Source: Candidatus Aegiribacteria sp. (GTDB taxonomy: Bacteria; Fermentibacterota; Fermentibacteria; Fermentibacterales; JCC-6). From it: 7,800 nucleotides of DNA. The DNA lies in assembly GCA_030600975.1 (NCBI GenBank), contig JAUVUL010000062.1, forward strand, positions 1 to 7,800, given 5' to 3'. Made by a program: the position numbers and the translations under genes. Positions 1-6,691 of the stretch are shown piece by piece. The notes beneath the pieces are model-generated. The model saw only the letters and a program-made list of their open reading frames with translations, was not told the DNA's origin and did no database searches. Position 1 is the first letter of the stretch. Each line of letters starts with the position of its first letter.

Positions 1-1
1 C

Positions 2-910
2 CTGAGACAGCGTCGGCGGTGTACCATGTGTCGTGGCGTCGTCCATGATCTGGAAATCCCATACAAGGTCCGGTTCATCGGGCCAGACGTATCCATCATT
101 GTTAGTATCAAGATAATTGCCCGAAGAATCAGCGAGTTGAGCAGACAATCTGACTGTGTATCTGGTTCCATAGGAAAGATCATTCAAAGGAGAGGCAATG
201 ATCTCAGTGCCAGTCGCAGAAACCATTTCAAGATTTATAGTAGACGAATCCGAAGTTCTCACCAGAGTGAAATTAGCAAGAGTAAGCTGCGAAACATCCA
301 TGGGACCATTATTGAAGAAAACCCTCGGGTTGGGATTAATATTACTAACACCCCCTATTTTGGGATTGTAGCTCGCAATGCTCGGAGGAGTAATGTCCTG
401 CATTTCTGCAGACCCGGCAACAAAAGTGAACAGTCTGTCATCCCATGGGGATCCATCGTACAGTGCGTTGTGATTAGGGTCCAGCTCATTTCCTACGATA
501 TCAAGGATACTACCGGCGGTAACGGTAAGAAGGTACGCAGTATCATCGGAGAATGTCCCAACCAGAACGACTGTCCCATCCTCAGGGTAGTAGTTGATAC
601 TTTCGAATTGAACTGAACCTGTTCCCGGGTCCGTTTCAACCATCTCGAACGACGCGGCAGTAACGGTTGAAGGATCGATATCCTTATCAAAGCTCAGCAC
701 CACCGCATCCTGAATGCCATTTCTCTCAGGATCCAGGTCGCTGAACTGAGAACTACCGGACCCACCGCTTTCCGTACCGACCATATCGATATGCGGATGA
801 TCGTTTCCGCCTTCCCACTGCACTTCAGTATCGGCTTTGAAGGGATTGTCCTCCACGCACCCCAGAAGAAGCAGGAGTAAAATTGAAATCCCTGCTGTTA
901 TCCTTTTCAT
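2..910 (-). CDS. Lipoprotein with two bacterial Ig-like (Big_5/SbsA-type) domains, 3' end beyond window
   Basis: The reverse strand is open for 303 codons from an ATG at 910 to the left edge, so the C-terminus is missing. It starts with a short basic n-region, a leucine-rich core and the lipobox LLGC, with the lipidated cysteine at residue 18, so it should be an envelope-anchored lipoprotein. A Ser/Gly-rich spacer follows (about 40-60). Next come two repeated beta domains, about residues 62-165 and 174-295. Each has the pattern of Big_5/SbsA Ig-like domains: an early VxFxxxxD strand, 'TxxxF.L/M V', then 'Y.ltv.a..l.D..GN.LD'. The second contains an EF-hand-like loop with D268, N270, D272, G273 and E279. 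GGAGG at 922-926 lies 11 bases before the start. The preceding gene ends 21 bases upstream, so this is probably the distal gene of the operon. Its role may be adhesion or scaffolding; no enzymatic motif is visible in the part seen. Confidence 0.85.
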   Translation of the reverse strand, partial: MKRITAGISILLLLLLGCVEDNPFKADTEVQWEGGNDHPHIDMVGTESGGSGSSQFSDLDPERNGIQDAVVLSFDKDIDPSTVTAASFEMVETDPGTGSVQFESINYYPEDGTVVLVGTFSDDTAYLLTVTAGSILDIVGNELDPNHNALYDGSPWDDRLFTFVAGSAEMQDITPPSIASYNPKIGGVSNINPNPRVFFNNGPMDVSQLTLANFTLVRTSDSSTINLEMVSATGTEIIASPLNDLSYGTRYTVRLSAQLADSSGNYLDTNNDGYVWPDEPDLVWDFQIMDDATTHGTPPTLSQ

Positions 911-931
911 AGTATATCCTTCCTCCATTAA

Positions 932-2563
932 CTAGAAAGACAGTGTTGCTGAAAGGCGCCACTGGTTCAAACTGTCTCCAAGACCCATCAGATCGATCTG
1001 TATATAATCGTTAGGTGTATATCCAACTCCATAGGAGTAAGGTATTTCCGTATAGTCATCATTTGTTTCAACAAGAGTCCCGTCTATTGTTTCAAACGGA
1101 CTTTCAACGAACTGCTGCTCGGTGCCGTCGCCGTATACAACATGCGAGACAAGTGGAGACGCTTCAATCAGTGATGTAGTTTCGGTTTCCGACTCCCAGA
1201 CGAATCCCGGGCTTGCTCCCAGCCGTGCACAGACTTTCGGGAGAACTTCGAACTCAAGCCCTACGGGAATGGATATCCTCGTGATACTCTCCGTTGTAAA
1301 CGTTTCGTCCGTCTGACTCCATGTTGTAGTAGATACGTAATCGTCCGGATCGGCAAACTCATCGTCTCCGTCAGAGTAAGTCTCAACAAGAATATTGCTG
1401 GATTCGTTGTGTACGGTATTGCTGACATCATACTTGGAAAATCCCATTCCCATGCTGATGGTAAATCTCTCGGAAGGATCAAATGTCAGTTTGGCTCCGA
1501 TAGCGAAAAGATCATTGCTAATATCGATATCGGTACCGCCGGAGCCGTTCATATCGAAGATCGTGGAATCAATGAGCGAAGCGATTGATACGATGTAGGA
1601 TGAATCCATACTGATCGAATACTGATCTGAACTTCCGCTCAGGCTTGCTGTGTAGTATCCTCCAGAGGCTTCCAGAATCCAGTTCTCATCAAGTTTGAGA
1701 TCCATATTCAACCCGCCGCCGAATCTGCTTCCTCCGGGTGAGACAGAGTAGCTCTCCGACTCGCTCCATGTTGCGATATCGTATACTCCGACCTCTCCGG
1801 GAAGAAAATCCTCGGTACCGGCAAGGTTAGCCTCGTAAGAAATATCCGATGAAAGGGAGGAAAATAAGAACATCCCTCCAATATCCAGCATATCTGTTAC
1901 TACAGATGTGCCTGAAAGGGCTATTTCTATGCTGTTTCGGTCATCCTTGGAAAAACCTTCTCCACTGGAATCCAGAGTATAGGTTTCAGCACCGGTAACA
2001 AGATTTGAATCGGCAATGGCGATGGATCTGTTATCGTCCTCATCCAGCACTTCGGTACTGTTGGTCGTATATGCTACACCAAGACCGATTCGAAGTGATT
2101 CATTAAATTCATAGGCTCCGTAAACACCTGCTGAAGTCATTGATGAATCGGTTCTTGCCTCGGCCGTTTCATGAACGGTATGTCTTGAATCAAGCGTTCC
2201 GTCACCGTTTGTATCGGTATACTCCGACCAGGTTCCTTCCACGGTACCTTCTCCGGTAACGTACGGAGAGCCTCCCGCTCCGAAGAGCGTGATTTGATCA
2301 AAGAACCTTTCGTTCATAAACTCGGTAAGAATCCCGAGTCCAAAAGATGCTTCGAGCGGTACATAGCTTCCGCCCAGCAGGAAACTCCCCCGTGTATCAG
2401 CAGTTTCATCAAAAATCAGATCCGTACCCGTTGAGAGGTTAGAAAGACCGGTATAAACTCTTATACCTTCCACCTCAAGCAGCCGGTCAGGTACCGGCTG
2501 AATAAACAGCATGCCCGAGAACCAACGGTCAAGATCATCAAGGATCAATCCGCTTGTAGACAT
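932..2563 (-). CDS. Outer-membrane beta-barrel protein, N-terminally truncated by an upstream 53-bp duplication
   Basis: The 543-codon frame has alternating hydrophobic/polar strands rich in Gly, Ser, Thr and Tyr, separated by acidic loops. It ends in QWRLSATLSF, whose terminal Phe resembles the BAM recognition signature, so a beta-barrel outer-membrane protein is likely. No specific family (porin, FadL-type transporter) can be named with confidence. A loop with D117, N119, D121 and D125 resembles a thrombospondin-type calcium site. The frame starts at an ATG at 2563 with no Shine-Dalgarno sequence and no signal peptide, which is wrong for such a protein. The true start is almost certainly ATG 2688: removing one copy of the 53-bp tandem repeat at 2525-2630 joins a 17-residue signal peptide and 7 further residues in frame with Met1 of this ORF, giving about 567 residues. 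The gene is thus frameshifted as it stands. It lies 63 bases after the peptidase gene's stop if measured from 2688, and 21 bases before the Ig-like lipoprotein. Confidence 0.85.
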   Translation of the reverse strand: MSTSGLILDDLDRWFSGMLFIQPVPDRLLEVEGIRVYTGLSNLSTGTDLIFDETADTRGSFLLGGSYVPLEASFGLGILTEFMNERFFDQITLFGAGGSPYVTGEGTVEGTWSEYTDTNGDGTLDSRHTVHETAEARTDSSMTSAGVYGAYEFNESLRIGLGVAYTTNSTEVLDEDDNRSIAIADSNLVTGAETYTLDSSGEGFSKDDRNSIEIALSGTSVVTDMLDIGGMFLFSSLSSDISYEANLAGTEDFLPGEVGVYDIATWSESESYSVSPGGSRFGGGLNMDLKLDENWILEASGGYYTASLSGSSDQYSISMDSSYIVSIASLIDSTIFDMNGSGGTDIDISNDLFAIGAKLTFDPSERFTISMGMGFSKYDVSNTVHNESSNILVETYSDGDDEFADPDDYVSTTTWSQTDETFTTESITRISIPVGLEFEVLPKVCARLGASPGFVWESETETTSLIEASPLVSHVVYGDGTEQQFVESPFETIDGTLVETNDDYTEIPYSYGVGYTPNDYIQIDLMGLGDSLNQWRLSATLSF

Positions 2564-2630
2564 GGATCTGAATGTCTACGGTCAAGATCATCAAGGATCA
2601 ATCCGCTTGTAGACATGGATCTGAATGTCT
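2525..2630. repeat. Perfect 53-bp direct tandem duplication (2525-2577 and 2578-2630)
   Basis: Both copies begin ACGGTCAAGATC and end CTGAATGTCT and are identical at all 53 positions by direct comparison. The flanking bases differ on both sides (A/T before, A/G after), so the repeat is exactly two units. The unit lies wholly inside the 5' coding region of the beta-barrel gene. Its length leaves a remainder of two on division by three, so it shifts the frame. Complete identity suggests a recent event, or an assembly artefact. No insertion-sequence ends are visible at its borders. Confidence 0.97.
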
Positions 2631-2688
2631 GAGGCTGAGCGAAAGTGACCGCGCTGATCACTATCACCAGCAAAGCCAGTATTTTCAT
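2545..2688 (-). pseudogene. Severed 5' end of the beta-barrel gene: signal peptide plus duplicated segment
   Basis: ATG at 2688 is preceded by AAAGGGGG (2693-2700), four bases from the start and one mismatch from a canonical AAGGAGG. It opens a frame beginning MKILALLVIVISAVTFA, a textbook Sec signal peptide with likely cleavage after Ala17. The frame continues QPQTFRS and then MSTSGLILDDLDR, the same residues that begin the long barrel ORF. Instead of going on to WFSG, it runs into the second copy of the 53-bp repeat in another frame, reads RHSDPCLQAD and stops at TGA 2547-2545 after 47 codons. This is the original start of the outer-membrane gene. The product as encoded would be a short exported peptide with no barrel. 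The stop lies 16-18 bases past the internal ATG at 2563, so termination-reinitiation onto the long frame is possible but would produce an unexported protein. Confidence 0.85.
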
Positions 2689-2751
2689 ATTTCCCCCTTT
2701 GTCTGTTATGAATTCAACAATAAACTAATTGAAAGTTCAACCTGGAGTGAT

Positions 2752-4614
2752 CTACCTCACCAGGGAACATTTCATCAAACGCACTGTACCCCCTATTCTC
2801 AGGGATACAATATATACACCAGATGCGACCAAACTGCCATCACAGCAAATTCCGTCCCAGTAGAACGCCTCTTCTGGAAGTGGCGCTCTGAACGAACCAG
2901 GCCCGATACCCCTTTTCACCGATTCATAAACTATCTGCCCGGTAAGATCGAATACGGTCAGTTCAGCATCCACTGGACCGGCAGCAAGATCAAAACCAAT
3001 ATAAACACCTTCGGTTGAAGGGTTGGGATAGACAGATGGAGCGGTTGCGCAAGGTGTCTGATCAACAAATACTTCTATTTCCACTCCTTCAACTACGAGG
3101 GTTCCGGTTACAGGTATTACGTAGCCGTTCCCCCCTCCATCACTGATAGTAAACTCACCAAGCTTACCCGGACAGAAGGCAAACCACCCCGATCGATTCG
3201 TCTCAATCACGTATATGGAACCACCCATGATCAGAGTCAGTGGATATTCCAGTAGATACTCACCGGAGAGGCTGGATCTGACTGATCCCGTAACAGAATG
3301 ATATTTCAAAGCTGCATAAGCGTAAATGATGCCGTATCCTGTGTTGTTATCCGGGTAGTCGCTCTGAGAGGATGTTGATCGAAGAATTTCCATAATCTCA
3401 ATCATGGACCACTCCGGATGGGCACCGTACAAAGCCCCGGCTGCGGAGGACACAAGGGGTGCCGCGAAAGAGGTTCCGTTGCCCTGGGAGTATCCGGATG
3501 TACCCTGAAATGCAAGGCTTACGTCCTGCCCGAGGGCGCAAGCGTCCGGTTTTATCCGACCGTCGAATGTTGGTCCCCTTGAGGAGAACTGTGCGACATT
3601 TGCGTCCGCATCAACGGCTCCCACTGCGAATACCGAATCCCCGTCGGATGGCGCAAGAAGGGATCCCGGATCGGGACCCGAATTGCCTATGGAGTTGAAA
3701 ACGACCATTCCCCTTGAAGCAGCGGCGTCCGCAGCTATGGTTGTCACAGCGGTATTCCCGTCAAGATCTTCATACGTGTACCAGTCAATGTAAGCAAGAG
3801 AGCTGCTGACAATATCGCCGCCGTTCAGCTCAATCCATTCAAGTCCCTGAACCCAGTAATCCTCCTCCGCCTGGTATTCATCACTGATATCCTCTGTTTT
3901 CGCAAGGATAAACGATGCGTCGGGAACACCGCCGCAGAAGGCACCCTCAGCGTACCCGCCGAGGATCGACAGAACCGCTGTACCATGATCCGACTGACCG
4001 GGTGGATCACCGGGTTGCTGTGACGGATCACTGTCATCGTCTACAAAATCGTACATATGTAGAACTGCAATATCGCGGAAAACATCATGCGTAAGGTTGA
4101 ACCCCGAATCAAGAACACCAACGACAACTCCCTCCCCCGTCCAGCCGCGGTTATGGAGTTTATCAAGTCCTATCTGCTCAAGCTGTGCTGCTGTCACCCC
4201 CGCAGAATTCCCCGCATAAGTATGGAATTCAGGCATACGGAATGTGCTTGAGGATACTGGTTGTACATGATCAACGAAGGGTAGAGCGAGGATATCTTCA
4301 AGGTCGCCGTCTGCGGTACTTATGCTGACAGCGTTAAGGAATCTTGACCTGGTTCTGACGGTCCTGCAAACTGCATCATCAGCTACCTGTTCCACATAAC
4401 CGGACCATGGCTCAAGGTCCAGTTCATCCGCCTTGAGCAGGCCAACGGAAATCCGCCTTTCGTAAGATGGGGCATATAGCAGTTCTATGGATCTGTTTTC
4501 AAGCCTGCGTTCAAGATCAGGGCCTCTGTCGGAAAAGAAGACCCACCACGCCCCGCAAGGAAGGGAACCGGACGAAATAAGAATACTGCTGAGTAATATC
4601 AGGGATAGATTCAC
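2752..4614 (-). CDS. Secreted S8 (subtilisin-like) serine peptidase with C-terminal FlgD/Por-type sorting-like domain
   Basis: This 620-residue protein should hydrolyse peptide bonds outside the cytoplasm. An N-terminal hydrophobic segment (about 1-22) looks like a signal peptide; Cys20 follows Pro, so it is a poor lipobox. Residues 23-120 resemble the propeptide of FCB-type subtilases (ERR, then SRFLNAVS at 90-97). The catalytic domain spans about 155-435: Asp169 in VLDSG, His210 in SDHGT, oxyanion Asn311 in SIGNSGP and Ser382 in NGTSFAAP, so the triad is complete. Residues 440-517 resemble a carboxypeptidase-regulatory-like beta domain. Residues 526-620, with YPNP at 529-532 and later WDG and ASGVYIVSLR, match the FlgD Ig-like/Por-type tail. 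The start is GTG at 4614 with no clear Shine-Dalgarno sequence; an in-frame stop at 4627-4629 excludes starts further upstream. The previous gene ends 17-18 bases upstream, so translational coupling is likely. Substrate unknown. Confidence 0.93.
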   Translation of the reverse strand: MNLSLILLSSILISSGSLPCGAWWVFFSDRGPDLERRLENRSIELLYAPSYERRISVGLLKADELDLEPWSGYVEQVADDAVCRTVRTRSRFLNAVSISTADGDLEDILALPFVDHVQPVSSSTFRMPEFHTYAGNSAGVTAAQLEQIGLDKLHNRGWTGEGVVVGVLDSGFNLTHDVFRDIAVLHMYDFVDDDSDPSQQPGDPPGQSDHGTAVLSILGGYAEGAFCGGVPDASFILAKTEDISDEYQAEEDYWVQGLEWIELNGGDIVSSSLAYIDWYTYEDLDGNTAVTTIAADAAASRGMVVFNSIGNSGPDPGSLLAPSDGDSVFAVGAVDADANVAQFSSRGPTFDGRIKPDACALGQDVSLAFQGTSGYSQGNGTSFAAPLVSSAAGALYGAHPEWSMIEIMEILRSTSSQSDYPDNNTGYGIIYAYAALKYHSVTGSVRSSLSGEYLLEYPLTLIMGGSIYVIETNRSGWFAFCPGKLGEFTISDGGGNGYVIPVTGTLVVEGVEIEVFVDQTPCATAPSVYPNPSTEGVYIGFDLAAGPVDAELTVFDLTGQIVYESVKRGIGPGSFRAPLPEEAFYWDGICCDGSLVASGVYIVSLRIGGTVRLMKCSLVR

Positions 4615-4632
4615 TTCAAATTGTAATCAGGG

Positions 4633-5220
4633 CTACGTATCGGACAGATCCCACCACTGCCAGATATACCATTCGCCCGTGGAGGAATCCTCGCGACAGA
4701 TGAAAAGAGCTGAACCTGATGCCCTGTATCCTTCAGATTGAGCCTCATTTGTATACACCTTCAGATCGAAGGTGCGAGGCAGCTGAAGCGAGAGTCCGGT
4801 GGAATCTCCGGTCCAGATGCTTTGTTGTGTTCCCGAAAGGGTAAGTGATATGGATGATACATTATTGAACATCAGGATATGAAACTGTTCCTCCAGATCC
4901 AGCCCCCAGTACGTATCTACAGTACCGTCACCATCGTAATCATCCCAGTCGATCTCCTGAAGATGAAACTCAAAATCATCTCTGAAGCAAGCAAGGTAAT
5001 GACCGATATCACGGCTGATATATGCGTATTCAAGGTTCTCAAGAACTTTGTAAGCGCTGTCAACGGGAACGTGATACTGCGGGGGCGGGGGATCAGGATT
5101 AGTATCGGGAGAAAACGGATTCCAGCATCCTGATACGATAACAGCGGTAATAACAGCAGATACAATAAGTGCGTTTATTCGAGTATCTCCAGATATAATA
5201 GTCTTCTTTTCGCGGCTCAT
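4633..5220 (-). CDS. Lipoprotein with NTF2/SnoaL-like domain
   Basis: A 195-residue protein with an unusually long charged n-region (MSREKK, then GDTR), a hydrophobic stretch at about 17-30 and lipobox IVSGC, placing the lipidated cysteine at 32. A Pro/Asp linker (35-48) leads to a domain beginning at about residue 54. Its pattern, 'AYKVLENLEYAYISRDIGHYLACF.DDFEF', then an acidic loop, beta strands and a final 'GEWYIWQWWDL', fits NTF2-like folds, where a helix pair and curved sheet form a pocket. No catalytic residues can be assigned, so it is more likely a binding or scaffold protein. The loop with D94, D96, D98, G99 and D102 looks like a calcium site. GGAGG at 5231-5235 precedes the ATG by 10 bases. 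It is the first gene of the minus-strand envelope run, 17-18 bases before the peptidase, facing the TPR-PEGA gene across a divergent intergenic region. The fold call is by pattern only. Confidence 0.82.
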   Translation of the reverse strand: MSREKKTIISGDTRINALIVSAVITAVIVSGCWNPFSPDTNPDPPPPQYHVPVDSAYKVLENLEYAYISRDIGHYLACFRDDFEFHLQEIDWDDYDGDGTVDTYWGLDLEEQFHILMFNNVSSISLTLSGTQQSIWTGDSTGLSLQLPRTFDLKVYTNEAQSEGYRASGSALFICREDSSTGEWYIWQWWDLSDT

Positions 5221-5314
5221 AAGTAATGCACCTCCGATTCATATGGTATTAACACCACACAGGGAAAATTGTTCCTGATTGGTTCCTCGTCAAGGATATC
5301 TGAAATCAGTTGAC

Positions 5315-5339
5315 GATGACGTCCAACGTCGTCATTTTT
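5315..5339 (+). promoter_or_regulatory. Hairpin followed by T5 in the leader of the TPR-PEGA gene (possible attenuator or operator)
   Basis: GATGACGT (5315-5322) pairs with ACGTCGTC (5326-5333) across a CCA loop, giving eight pairs with one G-U. An alternative uses TGACG (5311-5315) with CGTCA (5330-5334) and a three-base bulge. ATTTTT follows immediately, which has the form of an intrinsic terminator, though a short one. It sits five bases before the AGGAGG of the next gene, so formation could stop transcription or affect ribosome access. As DNA the symmetric TGACG/CGTCA elements could instead bind a regulator. Confidence 0.4.
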
Positions 5340-5343
5340 AATT

Positions 5344-5349
5344 AGGAGG
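5344..5349 (+). promoter_or_regulatory. Shine-Dalgarno AGGAGG that decides a TTG start
   Basis: A full AGGAGG lies five bases before TTG at 5355, the only plausible start codon in this frame. The in-frame TAG at 5343-5345 rules out any earlier start. Confidence 0.85.
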
Positions 5350-5354
5350 ATTGT

Positions 5355-6608
5355 TTGATTAACATTATATTTTGTTTATTAATATCGCTTTTCAATCAGC
5401 TCTTCACTCTGGATCAGGCTATCGAGCTGTATCTCACGGGAGATATGAACGGCAGTATCATCGCGCTGAATGCTCTTCTGGCAGATGGAAACCTATCGTT
5501 GGACGAGGAAATCAGAGCTTACCACAGACTGGGAGCTGCCTATTTCGGATTAGGAGAACATGCCGAAATGGAATCAGCATTCTACAGTCTGCTTCAGCTT
5601 GATCCCTATTACGATCTTGGTCCATGGGAGAATCCTCAGCTTCGAAGACTGCTCAATAATGTCAGGCAGGAAAGCATGTCAACTGTTCTTGTTCAGGGTG
5701 AACCTGAGGGAGCTCTGGTTTTCTTGAACGGGGAATATGTAGGTTCAACCCCCTACATTCAGGACAATATAACAAGCGGACTTACATATACCTTCACAAT
5801 TATGGCGAATGGTTACGAGACCGTCGCGCAATCCTGCACTACTCTTCCCGGGCAGCTTCATACAATGACCTATCAGATGGACCCCGTTTCTGCATCAACC
5901 GAGATTGCCCTGTCCGATACGACAGGCACAGGCGGGATAACCGATCCGCTAACTGTTTTCTCACAGGAAACCTTTTCATCATACGGATCAGGTGTGCATA
6001 CGGATATCATCTCACCGGATACATCAACTGCAGTCAGCTCCCTGGCTTCGGGAACAATGACCATTGATCAACTCAATGCACTTCTTCACGGTGGCGTACA
6101 GATGACATCTCTGGGAGGTATCGGCCCTCTGTCTTTTGATAACGGGGATTACGAAGTAGCCGGCACGAGTCAGGGACTTGTAGGAGATCACAACAGGTTT
6201 GAAAATACAGGTGGCACTATCGAAACAGCATTTGAAAGCCAGGTGAAGATGGTTTTCTCAGACGTGAACATAGATATGGAAAACGTGCTCCAGACAGATC
6301 CCGGCTCTTTATATATGTCCAGGACAGCAAGCGAGGTGAGGGAAGTGCTGACTTCAAAGGAAAGCACTGTATTATTCATTTACAACAAACATCTCAGGGC
6401 CGATCCTCTGCTTTCCGGAACCGTTCTGATCGAGATGATGATCGAACCGAGTGGCCGTGTTTCCAGCATTTCTATCCTGGATTCAACAACAATGAATCCC
6501 GCATTCGACCTTGAGCTTGCCTCAGCAGTAGGAACGTGGAGGTTCGGCGCTGTGGATGAAGATGAAGGATCTCTTCCGGTAATATACCCATTCCATTTCT
6601 CCCGTTGA
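5355..6608 (+). CDS. TPR-like / PEGA / AgmX-TonB C-terminal domain protein
   Basis: A 417-residue envelope protein. The first 18 residues (INIIFCLLISLF core) look like a signal peptide or membrane anchor. Residues 19-105 are helical and TPR-like: 'AIELYLTGDMNGSIIALNALL' followed by 'RAYHRLGAAYFGLGEHAEMESAFYSLLQLDP'. Residues 111-176 match the PEGA domain (EPEGALVFLNGEYVGSTPY, then GYE), a beta domain often found in surface proteins. A Ser/Thr/Gly-rich linker (about 177-320) follows. The last 90 residues resemble the AgmX/PglI and TonB C-terminal fold: an RxAxEVREVL helix, 'IYNKHLRADPLLSGTVLIEMMIEPSGRVSSISIL', 'NPAFDLELASAVGTWRFG' and a final YPFHFSR. The start is TTG with a strong Shine-Dalgarno sequence. 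The linker lacks the Pro-rich spacer of true TonB, so energy transduction is not implied. It is divergent from the lipoprotein operon and may share its regulation. Exact function unknown. Confidence 0.88.
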   Translation: MINIIFCLLISLFNQLFTLDQAIELYLTGDMNGSIIALNALLADGNLSLDEEIRAYHRLGAAYFGLGEHAEMESAFYSLLQLDPYYDLGPWENPQLRRLLNNVRQESMSTVLVQGEPEGALVFLNGEYVGSTPYIQDNITSGLTYTFTIMANGYETVAQSCTTLPGQLHTMTYQMDPVSASTEIALSDTTGTGGITDPLTVFSQETFSSYGSGVHTDIISPDTSTAVSSLASGTMTIDQLNALLHGGVQMTSLGGIGPLSFDNGDYEVAGTSQGLVGDHNRFENTGGTIETAFESQVKMVFSDVNIDMENVLQTDPGSLYMSRTASEVREVLTSKESTVLFIYNKHLRADPLLSGTVLIEMMIEPSGRVSSISILDSTTMNPAFDLELASAVGTWRFGAVDEDEGSLPVIYPFHFSR

Positions 6609-6681
6609 CCCCTGAATCAGAGTTCTGATGGGATACCAACATGCAATAAAGCGGAAAGTTCGATCACAATGAAAAGAGCAT

Positions 6682-6686
6682 GGAGG
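6682..6686 (+). promoter_or_regulatory. GGAGG that favours a TTG start for pyrE
   Basis: GGAGG overlaps the G of the ATG at 6680 and stands five bases before an in-frame TTG at 6692. This is the same spacing as the AGGAGG-TTG pair at 5344-5357. The upstream ATG has only AAAAGAG before it. The sequence therefore supports initiation at 6692. Confidence 0.65.
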
Positions 6687-6691
6687 ATATT

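Larger units (their letters stand above)
5221..5354. promoter_or_regulatory. Divergent intergenic region, presumed promoters for both flanking transcription units
   Basis: This 134-base gap separates outward-facing genes, so both must be transcribed from here unless a gene reads through. I cannot locate convincing sigma-70 promoters. TTGACG occurs on the minus strand at 5293-5288 and on the plus strand at 5310-5315, each one base from TTGACA, but neither has a good -10 hexamer at 16-18 bases. A partial direct repeat, ATT-GTTCCT at 5268-5276 and ATTG-GTTCCT at 5278-5287, could be an operator. The plus-strand side ends in a hairpin described separately. Confidence 0.5.

Noticed and set aside
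26..616. 196-codon plus-strand open frame at the left end
   Set aside because: It lies antisense to the Ig-like lipoprotein, which has a lipobox, a Shine-Dalgarno sequence and recognisable domains; the plus-strand frame has none of these.
2729..2740. TTGAA-AG-TTCAA small palindrome between peptidase and barrel genes
   Set aside because: A five-base arm in an AT-rich gap is expected by chance, and no promoter hexamers are arranged around it.
2572..3018. 148-codon plus-strand open frame over the peptidase/barrel gap
   Set aside because: It is antisense to the C-terminal domain of the peptidase and to the barrel signal peptide, with Cys/His/Arg-rich composition and no recognisable motif.
6616..6629. 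ATCAGA-GT-TCTGAT inverted repeat after the TPR-PEGA gene
   Set aside because: The loop is two bases, the stem has six pairs and no T-run follows, so it is not a credible terminator.
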